Shown: positions 1 through 7,625 of the stretch, one piece after another | Position numbering within the stretch: position 1 is the stretch's first letter | How the letters are laid out: each line of letters begins with the position of its first letter | Assembly: GCA_937871295.1 (NCBI GenBank) | Contig: CALMRE010000175.1 | Coordinates: forward strand, 1 to 47,624 | DNA from: an uncultured bacterium | GTDB taxonomy: Bacteria; UBP6; UBA1177; JAKLFG01 | Length of the DNA: 47,624 nt | Direction: 5' to 3' | The notes under the pieces: model-generated | Seen by the model: the letters and a program-made list of their open reading frames with translations, nothing else | What the model was told of the DNA's origin: nothing | The model's database searches: none | Translations under genes and position numbers: made by a program

Positions 1-803
1 CGGCCACCAAGCCATCGGCACGGCGGGGTCACGCGATGGCCTACGACAGCGCCCGCGGGAAGGTGGTCTTGTTCGGGGGATATAATGAATCAGAAAACAA
101 AGCAATCGACGAGACATGGGAATGGGACGGCAACAACTGGACACAATTGAATCATTCTGTCAAACCCTTGGCACGATACCGTCACGCGATGGCCTACGAC
201 AGCGTCCACGAAAAAGTGATCCTCTTTGGGGGGACGATCGTTACGACACCCAACGACGAAACATGGGAATGGAACGGCACCGACTGGGCACAACTGAATC
301 CTGTCGTCAGACCATCGACACGAGCAGCTCACGCGATGGCCTACGACAGCGCCCGAGGCATATCGGTGTTGTTCGGCGGCTCCTATGGCGGTGACGAAAC
401 TTGGCTCTGGGATGGTGGCGCCAACGACCGCCCCGGTCAGATAATGAACATCGCATGGGGCAGTTCGGGTATCACAGACGATTCGCAAATTCAATCGCTC
501 TTCGTCTTCTTCAACGCCGGCGGCCTTGGCGACATTACAGGAACTCCGACCAATGGTGTTGACCTGCTGACATGGAAGCACGACCGCTGGGTCACGGTGT
601 CGTCGAACGAGGCCGATCCCGACAACCTTGCCCCGGTGACTTGGGAAACGACCGACCCGGTCGAGATACAGACACTCCTCAACAGCGGTCTGCGCAAATT
701 CAACTTCGCCGTTGTTCCCTCCGCCCCCAACGGCTTCCTGACCGACATGGGCTCCATCGCCACCGACTACGCCGAGGTCGTCGTCCGCTACACGATACCG
801 TAG
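1..803 (+). CDS. Kelch-repeat protein, 5' end outside window
   Basis: The reading frame is open from the first bases of the window, so the start lies upstream and only the C-terminal part is seen. Three kelch-type repeats of about 50 residues are visible, each with the core HAMAYDS, then a V(I)LFGG strand and a DETWEWDG..W.QL strand, as in beta-propeller blades. After about residue 145 comes a non-kelch domain of about 120 residues ending in VVVRYTIP. Repeats of this kind usually make an extracellular beta-propeller that binds protein or glycan; the ligand cannot be told. The repeats are also near-identical as DNA: the block TCACGCGATGGCCTACGACA occurs at 29, 181 and 330. No signal peptide can be assessed because the N-terminus is missing. 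Confidence 0.85.
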   Translation, partial: ATKPSARRGHAMAYDSARGKVVLFGGYNESENKAIDETWEWDGNNWTQLNHSVKPLARYRHAMAYDSVHEKVILFGGTIVTTPNDETWEWNGTDWAQLNPVVRPSTRAAHAMAYDSARGISVLFGGSYGGDETWLWDGGANDRPGQIMNIAWGSSGITDDSQIQSLFVFFNAGGLGDITGTPTNGVDLLTWKHDRWVTVSSNEADPDNLAPVTWETTDPVEIQTLLNSGLRKFNFAVVPSAPNGFLTDMGSIATDYAEVVVRYTIP

Positions 804-807
804 AAAT

Positions 808-872
808 GTAGGGGCGCGATTCATCGCGCCCAAATAATCGTTGACCTATCAAGGGCGCAATGAATTGCGCCC
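808..872. repeat. Pair of REP-like hairpins in inverted orientation
   Basis: Two perfect 9-bp stem-loops lie just after the kelch gene. The first is GGGCGCGATTCATCGCGCCC at 812-831. The second, at 853-872, read on the minus strand is GGGCGCAATTCATTGCGCCC. They differ at only two positions, which pair with each other in the stem (G-C becomes A-T), so the fold is kept. The flanks GTAGG and TACAAGG also match in inverted orientation. Neither hairpin is followed by a T run, so they do not look like simple intrinsic terminators. A third related copy lies at 42365-42388. Confidence 0.75.
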
Positions 873-984
873 CTTGTATATTACCCTAAGCCGTGGCGAG
901 TAGATTGTTCGCCCCTTGGGTAACCCCCGCATGTAGCAAACTCACTTGCCACGGCATTGAATCCCAAAGAGGAAAGGATTAAAA

Positions 985-1140
985 AGGTTCCGGCAACAGG
1001 CCGTTTCGCCCCCCGTCGTAAGGGTCGCAAGTAGCTTGGTCGTTGCCGGAAACCAAGGCGCAACCGTAGGCCCGAACAGTCGGTTGGTGGCAAGCACCGT
1101 ATAACAAGGACGGGACAGGTTGCAAGGCATTATAAAACAG
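985..1140 (+). ncRNA. Candidate IS110 bridge RNA
   Basis: The region between the element's left end and the recombinase start folds into successive stem-loops. TTCCGGCAAC (988-997) pairs perfectly with GTTGCCGGAA (1042-1051) around a 44-base interior, and CAACCG (1061-1066) pairs with CGGTTG (1081-1086). A small GGTG/CACC hairpin follows. In IS621-type IS110 elements a non-coding RNA in just this position has two internal loops that base-pair with target and donor DNA. The position and fold are seen here. The bridge function is inferred from the family, and the exact RNA ends and guide loops are not resolved. Confidence 0.45.
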
Positions 1141-1151
1141 CGGAGGAGGAA

Positions 1152-2105
1152 ATGGCAACAATTTTGGGGATCGATGTGAGTTCGGAGACATTGGATGCTT
1201 GCGCGCTCACCGAAGATGGAACGAAGCACTCGAAGGCATTCGTCTACTCATTGGAAGGATGTCGGAGCCTCGTCAAATGGGCTCAGAAGCATCAGGTCGG
1301 AGTCGTGGTGATGGAAGCCACGGGCGGGTATGAACAGCGCGCGGCGCTTGCGTTGGTACAGGCCGAGTTCCCGGTAAAGATCATCAACCCGAGTCAGGTT
1401 CGCAATTTCGCCAGAGGGATCGGGAAGATCGCCAAGACGGATCAGATCGACGCCTATGTCATAGCCCGTTTTGCACAAGTAGTTCCCTTGCCGGAGACCT
1501 TTCGTGTTTCCCTCGGGGAGATACGCTTGAAGCGATTGGTTCAACGGCGCGTAGTATTGATCGAGATGCTGTCGGCGGAGAAGAATCGCAAGTCTCTTGC
1601 CGACGACGAGATCATGGAAAGCATCTCGGCCATAATTGGGGTGCTTCAAAGCGAGGTCAAAAGAATCGAAAGCGCGATGGATGAGATACGGAAAGAAGAC
1701 CCGGTGATCACGCGGAAATGCGAAGTCTTAACGAAGCAAAAAGGCATTGGCTCTATCACCGCGCTCTCTTTGATCGCGCTTATGCCGGAGCTTGGTCAGA
1801 TAAACAGGAAACAGGCTGCCGCTCTCGCAGGACTCGCGCCCATTGCGCGAGACAGCGGTAAGATGAAAGGCAAACGATTCATTTCCGGTGGCCGCTTCGA
1901 TGTCAGGCGTGCGCTGTATATGCCGGCATGGGTGTCCGTTCAGCGTGATCCGGAAATGCGCGATAGCTATGAAAGACTGGTCGGAAAGGGTAAATTAAAA
2001 AAGGTGGCTATCGTTGCCATCATGCGAAAACTACTCATAAGATCGAATGCATTGCTTAATAGATATTGCTTCGGAGGGGGCGTGGTCAACGAAAGTTTTT
2101 GTTGA
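1152..2105 (+). CDS. IS110-family transposase (DEDD recombinase)
   Basis: This 317-residue protein catalyses excision and insertion of the element. The N-terminal RuvC-like DEDD domain has LGIDVSSE (D8), VVMEATGGYE (E55) and KTDQIDAYVIARF (D97, D100). The C-terminal transposase_20 (IS116/IS110/IS902) part has GLAPIARDSGKMKGKRFISG, where S234 is the likely nucleophile, then DVRRALY. The length is close to the IS621-like norm, and no stop or frameshift is present, so the enzyme looks functional. A strong ribosome site GGAGGAGG (1142-1149) sets the start. Base composition is less GC-rich than in the housekeeping genes around it, as expected for a mobile gene. Confidence 0.93.
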   Translation: MATILGIDVSSETLDACALTEDGTKHSKAFVYSLEGCRSLVKWAQKHQVGVVVMEATGGYEQRAALALVQAEFPVKIINPSQVRNFARGIGKIAKTDQIDAYVIARFAQVVPLPETFRVSLGEIRLKRLVQRRVVLIEMLSAEKNRKSLADDEIMESISAIIGVLQSEVKRIESAMDEIRKEDPVITRKCEVLTKQKGIGSITALSLIALMPELGQINRKQAAALAGLAPIARDSGKMKGKRFISGGRFDVRRALYMPAWVSVQRDPEMRDSYERLVGKGKLKKVAIVAIMRKLLIRSNALLNRYCFGGGVVNESFC

Positions 2106-2164
2106 CAACCAAGACAGTCGCTACAACGCCGCGACACCTTCCGCCCCATTGTGCCCTCCAAGGG

Positions 2165-2302
2165 GATTTTGCATTCTCTGAAAAGCGGTGCTATACTGCC
2201 TTTCCACTGGTGATGGAGAGCCGCGATGACCGAACATGCCGTACAGATAGTTCTTCCCGGCGGGGCGACCGAAGAGGCGAACCTGTCGTCCGAACTGTTG
2301 AT
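2165..2302 (+). pseudogene. Relic of a nucleoside kinase promoter and N-terminus
   Basis: From GATTTT at 2165 the DNA closely parallels the promoter and start of the intact nucleoside kinase at 3831 onwards. It has a -35-like TTGCAT (2169-2174), the identical -10 TATACT (2192-2197) with 17-bp spacing, the shared TTTCCACT leader, and an ATG at 2226. The ATG opens MTEHAVQIVLPGG, against MAEEHAVQMILPDG in the intact gene. Similarity stops after about 25 codons, where the minus-strand ATPase gene ends (2303), and the frame closes at 2345. The copies differ at many positions, so this is not a fresh target-site duplication. It is an old paralogue remnant or a fragment brought in from a relative. 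Confidence 0.8.
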
Positions 2303-3718
2303 CTATGCTTTTCGTAGGATATCCTTCAGCGTAACGATATGGTGAAAATAGTCGCTTTCCCGAAGTGACTTGTCGGGCCCGTAGATGCTGATAAGCGCCC
2401 GTTCCACCGTATGTCCCCGCGGTATTTTGAGCAGTCTGCATTTCCGTTCGACCGCCGGGATGACCTGCGGCCCGATCTCGCGGTCCTGATACTTGATCTC
2501 ACAGACGGTAATGACCTTGTCGGAACGGCGATAGACCAGATCGATCTGAAACCGTTCATCACTTCTGCCGAAATAGGGGGCGGCGCGCAGGACCGTATCC
2601 TCAAAACCCATGATGCGGGCAAGTATTCCCGCATATTTGAGGCAGAAACGCTCGAAGGCGAATCCGAGCCAGATGTCGAAACTGTCCTTGGTGATCACCT
2701 CGAACAACTTTCGCGAGGTTGATTCCCGGATAGTCGACAGATTCGGCGCCATATACTTGAAATAGAAAGAGAGAAATTCGTCGACCAGCGTATAGGCCCG
2801 GAATTTCGACCGGGAATCTCGATCGAAAGGAACGACCGAGCGGATGATGTCGGCATGTTCGAGGTTGTCGAGATAAAGTTTCAGTCCCCCTCCCGACGGG
2901 ATGCCGAGCCGGACCGATATCTCCCCGGCGCTCAGGGAACCGCTCTGCAGTAAAGTGACGATCTGCTGATAGGTGCGCCCCTCGCGGAATTGACTATAGA
3001 AAATACGGTCGGGTTCATTGAGCATGAGGCCGGCGGGAGAAAAACAGAGGCGATTCATGTTCTGTTCGAAGGATTGGGAACAGTCTATTTCCTCAAGGTA
3101 TTTGGGAACCGTGCCGAACACCATCTGATATTTCAGCAATTCCTCTTCGCTGCGCCTGTCTTTGAAAAAGCGGATCGCCTCGTCGGGGAAAAGTCCGCGA
3201 AGCAGTATCTCGGCATTCACCCGGCCATATAATGCCTTGGAAGAAAGGACCCTGCGGACCATGAAGGAGGCAACCGATCCGCAGAGGATGAGCATCACCT
3301 TCTTTTTCTTCCAGAAGTTGTCCCAGAAGTATTTGATGATGCTGATGAGTTTTCCCTGTCCCGCGGCCATCCATTGAAGTTCGTCGAAGAAAAGGACCGG
3401 CTTTGCCCCGCTGTCCGTTTTCAGCAGGTGGTCGGTCAAATACGCGAAAACATCGTTCCAGTTCCGGAACTGCAGCGAAGCGGCAAGCGACTCTTCCTTC
3501 TGGGCGAAAAGTTGAGCGGTGAAATGTTGTATCTGCCCGCCGGTGTCGAGACCCTCCAAGGCTTCGAAACGGTAGAATTTCTTCTTCCCCGCGCCAAACT
3601 CCTCGACAAGGCGGCTTTTCCCGATCCGGCGCCTGCCGTAAATGACCACCAGCCGCCCATCGGCGGCACGGTAGGCTTGATCGAGTATCTTGGTCTCTTT
3701 TTCCCGTCCGACGAACAT
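2303..3718 (-). CDS. AAA-type ATPase with DUF234 nuclease-like C-terminus
   Basis: This 471-residue protein belongs to the archaeal-ATPase/DUF234 family. MFVGREKE opens the protein, followed by the P-loop GRRRIGKSRLVEEF at about residues 27-40 and a Walker B-like VLFFDELQWM at about residue 115. A winged-helix-like middle has GEISVRLGIPSGG, and the C-terminal DUF234 part has QIDLVYRRS....VCEIKY, a D..ExK pattern like that of PD-(D/E)XK nucleases. The family is common in archaea and in anaerobic bacteria. Its role is unknown, though mobile or defence-linked contexts are frequent. I chose the ATG at 3718 over a GTG at 3733 because GCGGAG lies just upstream of it. The gene lies between a relic and an intact copy of the nucleoside kinase 5' end, and its own promoter carries repeat operators. 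Confidence 0.85.
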   Translation of the reverse strand: MFVGREKETKILDQAYRAADGRLVVIYGRRRIGKSRLVEEFGAGKKKFYRFEALEGLDTGGQIQHFTAQLFAQKEESLAASLQFRNWNDVFAYLTDHLLKTDSGAKPVLFFDELQWMAAGQGKLISIIKYFWDNFWKKKKVMLILCGSVASFMVRRVLSSKALYGRVNAEILLRGLFPDEAIRFFKDRRSEEELLKYQMVFGTVPKYLEEIDCSQSFEQNMNRLCFSPAGLMLNEPDRIFYSQFREGRTYQQIVTLLQSGSLSAGEISVRLGIPSGGGLKLYLDNLEHADIIRSVVPFDRDSRSKFRAYTLVDEFLSFYFKYMAPNLSTIRESTSRKLFEVITKDSFDIWLGFAFERFCLKYAGILARIMGFEDTVLRAAPYFGRSDERFQIDLVYRRSDKVITVCEIKYQDREIGPQVIPAVERKCRLLKIPRGHTVERALISIYGPDKSLRESDYFHHIVTLKDILRKA

Positions 3719-3747
3719 GGCTTTTCTCCGCACCGGTTTTCAAAAAA

Positions 3748-3776
3748 ACCTTATCTCTGTTTGCGTATTATGTCAA
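3748..3776 (-). promoter_or_regulatory. Promoter of the DUF234 ATPase gene
   Basis: On the minus strand TTGACA (3771-3776) is followed after 17 bp by TAAGGT (3748-3753), 30 bases before the ATG. The spacer contains one copy of CGCAAACAGAG (3755-3765 in complement), so a repressor bound there would block RNA polymerase. Confidence 0.7.
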
Positions 3777-3828
3777 TAAAAAATGAGGAATCCGCAAACA
3801 GAGTCGTTTAAACTTTCTTTGCGGATTC
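3755..3828. repeat. Three overlapping inverted-repeat elements in a divergent promoter region
   Basis: CTCTGTTTGCG (3755-3765) is the exact reverse complement of CGCAAACAGAG (3793-3803). The latter overlaps GAATCCGCAAA (3788-3798), which is in turn the exact reverse complement of TTTGCGGATTC (3818-3828). The middle element can therefore pair with either neighbour. One copy is inside the ATPase promoter, and the last lies just upstream of the kinase -35 box. Operator sites for one regulator of both divergent genes is the simplest reading. Alternating RNA hairpins are also possible. Confidence 0.75.
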
Positions 3829-3835
3829 CCGCGAT

Positions 3836-3864
3836 TTTACATTCCTCCTCCGGTGTGCTATACT
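3836..3864 (+). promoter_or_regulatory. Promoter of the nucleoside kinase gene
   Basis: TTTACA (3836-3841), a 17-bp spacer and TATACT (3859-3864), with TG one base before the -10 as in extended -10 promoters. The same arrangement is kept in the relic at 2169-2197. Because the promoter covers 3853-3864, an in-frame GTG at 3853 cannot be the real start. Confidence 0.75.
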
Positions 3865-3891
3865 GCTTTTCCACTGTTGACGGAGCACCCG

Positions 3892-5565
3892 ATGGCCGAA
3901 GAACATGCCGTGCAGATGATACTTCCCGACGGGAAGCAGGAGGAACTCCAACTCTCGCCGGGCGCCCACCTGAAGACGCTCGCCGACCGGTTCGCCGACC
4001 GATTCGACCTGCCGATACTCGGCGCGATCTGTGACAACCGCGTGGTGTCGCTCGAGGGGAAGGTCAACACCTTCTCAAGCATCGAGTTCATCACGATGCG
4101 CGACAAGAACGGGCGGCTCATCTTCCTCCGGTCGCTCCTGTTCGTCTTCATCAAGGCGGCAAAGGAGATGTTCCCCCACGCCCAATTGCACATCGAATAC
4201 GGCATCGGCAACGGCCTCTACTGCTATTTCGAAGGGCTCGAATGGATACGACTCGAAGAGGTCGAGGAACTCGAAAAGAAGATGCGCAGTATCATCGCGC
4301 AGGACCTCCGCTTCATCCGCAAGGAGATGCCGACGCCCGAGGCGGTGCGACTCTTCAAGGAGGCGGGCCTGCAGGATAAGGTGCGGATATTCTCGACGCG
4401 GACCGACGAAACATCGAGCGTCTACTACCTCGGCGGGCTCATCGATTATTTCTACGGCCACCTCGCCTACTCGACCGGCGCCATCACCGATTTCCGCCTG
4501 CAGTACTACAACCGCGGCATCGTGCTGCTCATCCCCGACCAGCACGACCCGACGAAGGTCGAGGCGTTCAAGGACCAGCCGAAGTTCTTCAACATCATCA
4601 CCGAGAACAAGAAGTGGCTCGACATCCTCGATCTCGAGAACTGCGGGCAACTCAACGAGGCGGTGCGACGCGGCCGCGCCAAGGAGATCGTGCTGGTGCA
4701 GGAATCGCTCCACGAGAAGAAACTGGCCATCATCGCCGACGAGATACACCGCCGCCGCGAGACGGTGCGGGTCATCTCCATCGCCGGCCCCTCCTCGTCG
4801 GGCAAGACCACGACCGCCAAGCGGCTCGCGATACAACTGCGGGTGAACGGGTTCCGGCCGATACTCATCAGTCTCGACAACTACTTCGTCGACCGCGACA
4901 AGACCCCGAAGGACGCGAGCGGCAAGCACGATTTCGAGGGGCTCGACGCGATCGATGTGGCGCTCTTCAACGAGCAGGTGCTGAGGCTCCTGCAGGGGAA
5001 GGGGACCAACCTCCAGCGGTACGATTTCCTTACCGGCAAAAGCACGCGCGGCGAAACGAAATACCGCCTGCCCAAGAACGGAATCATCATCGTCGAGGGT
5101 ATCCACGGGCTCAACCCGCAGCTCTTCACCGAACTCAACTACGACCGCACCTACAAGATCTATGTCTCGGCGCTCGCCAACCTCAACATCGACCACCACA
5201 ACCGTATCCCGACCACCGACTGCCGGCTCATCCGCCGCATGGTCCGCGACGCGCAGTTCCGCGGCCACGACGCCATCGAGACGATAGACCGCTGGCCTTC
5301 GGTGCGGCGCGGCGAGGAGCGCAACATCTTCCCGTATCAGGAACGGGCCGACATCATGTTCAACTCGTCGCTCGTCTACGAACTCTCGGTCCTGCGCAAG
5401 TACGCCGAACCGATCCTGCAGAAGATAACTCCCGACCGGCGCGAGCACCTCGAGGCGCGGCGGCTCCTCAAGTTCCTCTCCTTTTTCGAGCCGATCGATG
5501 AGACCGTCATCCCGTTCAACTCGATCATCCGCGAGTTCATCGGCGGCTCGGCCTTCGACTATTGA
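3892..5565 (+). CDS. TGS-domain nucleoside (uridine) kinase
   Basis: This 557-residue protein has an N-terminal TGS/threonyl-tRNA-synthetase-like half (about residues 1-270) fused to a C-terminal uridine/phosphoribulokinase-type P-loop kinase. The P-loop GPSSSGKTT is at 299-307, followed by ISLDNYFVDRDKTP, the DFEGLDAID lid region and IIVEGIHGLNP. Such fused nucleoside kinases are widespread in Firmicutes, Thermotoga and deltaproteobacteria; they phosphorylate a nucleoside, probably uridine, in salvage. The exact substrate is not shown by sequence. The ATG at 3892 follows CGGAG and fits the promoter position. The first codons and promoter also exist as a relic at 2165. No following gene shares the transcript, since folP has its own promoter. 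Confidence 0.88.
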   Translation: MAEEHAVQMILPDGKQEELQLSPGAHLKTLADRFADRFDLPILGAICDNRVVSLEGKVNTFSSIEFITMRDKNGRLIFLRSLLFVFIKAAKEMFPHAQLHIEYGIGNGLYCYFEGLEWIRLEEVEELEKKMRSIIAQDLRFIRKEMPTPEAVRLFKEAGLQDKVRIFSTRTDETSSVYYLGGLIDYFYGHLAYSTGAITDFRLQYYNRGIVLLIPDQHDPTKVEAFKDQPKFFNIITENKKWLDILDLENCGQLNEAVRRGRAKEIVLVQESLHEKKLAIIADEIHRRRETVRVISIAGPSSSGKTTTAKRLAIQLRVNGFRPILISLDNYFVDRDKTPKDASGKHDFEGLDAIDVALFNEQVLRLLQGKGTNLQRYDFLTGKSTRGETKYRLPKNGIIIVEGIHGLNPQLFTELNYDRTYKIYVSALANLNIDHHNRIPTTDCRLIRRMVRDAQFRGHDAIETIDRWPSVRRGEERNIFPYQERADIMFNSSLVYELSVLRKYAEPILQKITPDRREHLEARRLLKFLSFFEPIDETVIPFNSIIREFIGGSAFDY

Positions 5566-5582
5566 ACTTTATCCCCTATAAT

Positions 5583-5611
5583 TTGACATAGCCCTTCCTT
5601 TGTTCTAGTAT
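5583..5611 (+). promoter_or_regulatory. Promoter of the folP-cdaA-cdaR-glmM operon
   Basis: A consensus TTGACA (5583-5588) and TAGTAT (5606-5611) are separated by 17 bp, 26 bases before the folP start. Confidence 0.75.
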
Positions 5612-5637
5612 TCACCGGCATTCATCGCGGGGCAGAG

Positions 5638-6837
5638 ATGCAGATTTTTCCGCTACATACCGACAGCGTCGAGGCCGTCGGCGTCATGGGGAGGTACGGT
5701 GTTTCGCATACCGGCGTCGCTCTGATGCGCGACCGGTTCGCGGAGCGTTCGTTCGTGGTGAAGGGGCTTTCGAGTCCCGGCGCCAACGCCCTCAAACAGC
5801 ATCTCCTGTCGCTCGGCGGCGAGGCGGCGCTCCCGAAACACGCGATCACCGGCGGCGCGGAAAAATGCGACCTTCTTTTTTCTCTGCGTGACGACCGCTA
5901 TCCCGCCCTCATCGAACGGCTCCGGATGCAGTGTTTTCATCTGCCCGAAATTGCCGACGCGATCGAATTGTTCCGCACGGCGCAGGGGCCGTGGTACGAC
6001 TTCCGGCACGACCGTATCCCGGCCGACCGTCCCGCGATCATGGCGATACTCAATGTGACCCCCGACAGTTTCAGCGACGGCGGCCGTTACGCGACGGCCG
6101 ACGCCGCAGTGGCGCGCGCCGATGAGCTCATCGCGCAGGGGGCCGATATCATCGACATCGGTGGCGAATCGACCCGTCCCGGCGCCGCCCCGGTCGACGC
6201 GGCCGAGGAGACACGGCGCGTTGTCCCGGTCATTAATCGCATCCGCTCTGCGCATAAAAAGACGGTCATCTCGATAGACACGACCAAGGCGACGGTCGCG
6301 GCGGCCGCGCTTGCGGCGGGGGCCGATATCATCAACGATATCTCGGCGCTCACCCACGATCCGCAGATGGCTTTTGTCGCTTCCCAAGCGGCGGTGCCGC
6401 TCATCCTGATGCATATGCGGGGGACGCCGCGCACCATGCAGGACGATCCGCGCTACGACGATCTTCTCGCCGACATCAACGCCTACTTTGACGCGGCGAT
6501 ACTCCGGGCGCTTGACGCCGGGGTGAAGCGGGAAAAGATTATTATCGACCCCGGCTTCGGGTTGTTCGGGAAGAGCGCGGCGCACAATCTGACGCTGCTC
6601 AAACATCTTGAGGCCTTCACGATGCACCGCCTGCCGCTGCTCGCGGGGCTGTCGCGCAAGTCGTTCATCGGCGCGACGACCGGCCGCACGGAGCCGACCG
6701 ACCGGCTTGCCGGGACGCTCGCGGCCCAGATGCTCGCCCTGTCGAAAGGGGCGGCGATCCTGCGGGTCCACGATGTCGCCGCGGCTCACGACCTTATCCT
6801 CATGCACTGCGCGGTACGGGGGGCGTCATGCTGCTGA
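5638..6837 (+). CDS. folP: Dihydropteroate synthase
   Basis: The enzyme joins pterin pyrophosphate and p-aminobenzoate to make dihydropteroate in folate synthesis. The TIM-barrel motifs are present: ILNVTPDSFSDGG (138-149), IDIGGESTRPG (172-182), a Mg/pterin site DINDIS-like INDIS, LMHMRGTP, and DPGFGLFGKSAAHN. At 399 residues it is about 120 longer than E. coli FolP because of an N-terminal extension (1-130), a form I recall from deltaproteobacterial homologues. The DPGFG-to-HN loop seems one residue longer than in E. coli. The last 10 bases overlap the cdaA start, so the genes are co-translated. The first gene of the c-di-AMP/cell-wall operon. Confidence 0.95.
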   Translation: MQIFPLHTDSVEAVGVMGRYGVSHTGVALMRDRFAERSFVVKGLSSPGANALKQHLLSLGGEAALPKHAITGGAEKCDLLFSLRDDRYPALIERLRMQCFHLPEIADAIELFRTAQGPWYDFRHDRIPADRPAIMAILNVTPDSFSDGGRYATADAAVARADELIAQGADIIDIGGESTRPGAAPVDAAEETRRVVPVINRIRSAHKKTVISIDTTKATVAAAALAAGADIINDISALTHDPQMAFVASQAAVPLILMHMRGTPRTMQDDPRYDDLLADINAYFDAAILRALDAGVKREKIIIDPGFGLFGKSAAHNLTLLKHLEAFTMHRLPLLAGLSRKSFIGATTGRTEPTDRLAGTLAAQMLALSKGAAILRVHDVAAAHDLILMHCAVRGASCC

Positions 6838-7622
6838 ATCATTTTATGACCTTCCTCGATTCGATATGGGGCGGCAATCCCTTCGCCCTGCTCATCTCCA
6901 TCGTCGATCTCCTGCTGGTCTGGTTCTTCGTCTACAAATTCCTCCTGCTCATCAAGGGAACCCGCTCGATGCGCATTCTCGCCGGCTTTTTCCTCCTGCT
7001 CGCCCTCTATTTCGTCGGCAAGCTCATCGGGATGAAGGCGATGGTGTGGCTGCTGGGCGGCATCTTCGAGTACTTCATCCTCATCGTCGTGCTCATTTTC
7101 CGGGAGGAGATACGCAACATCCTGTCGAGTTTCGAATTCATGCGGATGCTGTCGGGCGAAGGGACGACCTATGAAAGCATCGTCATGTCGGAGGAACTGG
7201 CCGAGGCGCTCTGGCATCTCGCGCAGGCGCGGGAAGGGGCGCTCTGCATCGTTACGCAGAAGGGAGATCCCGAGCCGTTCGTCACCGGCGGGGTCACGCT
7301 GGGCGCCGAGGTGAAGAAAGAACTGCTCATCTCGATATTCCGCAAGAATTCGCCGCTCCACGACGGCGCGGTCATCATCAAGGATGGTCGTATCGCGCAG
7401 GCGAGTGTGGTCCTGCCGCTCTCCACCAATCCCGAGATAGACGCGAATTTCGGCACTCGCCACCGCGCCGCCTACGGCATCTCGGAGCGCGTCGACGCGC
7501 TGGTGTTCGTCGTCTCCGAGGAGCGCGGTCAGATATCGATGCTCAAAGAGGGCCGGATCACCCGCAACATGACCCGCGAGATGATAAAGAAAGTGCTTTC
7601 CAAACATCTGGCGCAGGATTAG
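6828..7622 (+). CDS. cdaA: Diadenylate cyclase CdaA
   Basis: This membrane enzyme makes the second messenger c-di-AMP from two ATP. Three hydrophobic segments fill about residues 18-95, then comes the DisA_N/DAC domain with the catalytic HDGA (178-181, inside SPLHDGAVII) and GTRHRAA (209-215, RHR at 211-213). The length of 264 residues is typical of CdaA. It overlaps folP by 10 bases and is followed after 3 bases by cdaR, then glmM. The cdaA-cdaR-glmM order is the conserved module in which CdaR and GlmM modulate cyclase activity. GGGGGG directly upstream serves as ribosome site. Confidence 0.96.
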   Translation: MLLNHFMTFLDSIWGGNPFALLISIVDLLLVWFFVYKFLLLIKGTRSMRILAGFFLLLALYFVGKLIGMKAMVWLLGGIFEYFILIVVLIFREEIRNILSSFEFMRMLSGEGTTYESIVMSEELAEALWHLAQAREGALCIVTQKGDPEPFVTGGVTLGAEVKKELLISIFRKNSPLHDGAVIIKDGRIAQASVVLPLSTNPEIDANFGTRHRAAYGISERVDALVFVVSEERGQISMLKEGRITRNMTREMIKKVLSKHLAQD

Positions 7623-7625
7623 CCG

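Larger units (their letters stand above)
873..2164 (+). mobile_element. IS110-family insertion sequence (ends approximate)
   Basis: An intact DEDD recombinase gene (1152-2105) is preceded by about 250 bases of structured non-coding DNA and followed by about 60 non-coding bases. IS110 elements have no clear terminal inverted repeats and make little or no target duplication, so the ends cannot be fixed by eye. The limits given are the outer bounds: the left is the end of the hairpin pair and the right is the point where similarity to the nucleoside kinase promoter begins (2165). The long 5' non-coding part fits the IS110 subgroup rather than IS1111, which carries its RNA downstream. Confidence 0.7.

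Noticed and set aside
812-872. Hairpin pair as the terminator of the kelch gene
   Set aside because: No T run follows either stem, and the element recurs elsewhere, so a repeat family is the better explanation.
1131-1140. TATAAA before the IS110 transposase as a promoter
   Set aside because: No -35 box lies at a usable distance, so the start of transcription is left open.
4075-5448. Long minus-strand open frame opposite the nucleoside kinase gene
   Set aside because: It mirrors the codon bias of a clearly real gene, is rich in Asp/Glu/Arg without domain motifs, and has no ribosome site. The same holds for long antisense frames opposite folP, cdaA-cdaR, glmM, the protease, the MBL lipoprotein and nifJ.
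5566-5637. c-di-AMP riboswitch before folP-cdaA
   Set aside because: Only about 25 bases lie between promoter and start, too little for a ydaO-type riboswitch.
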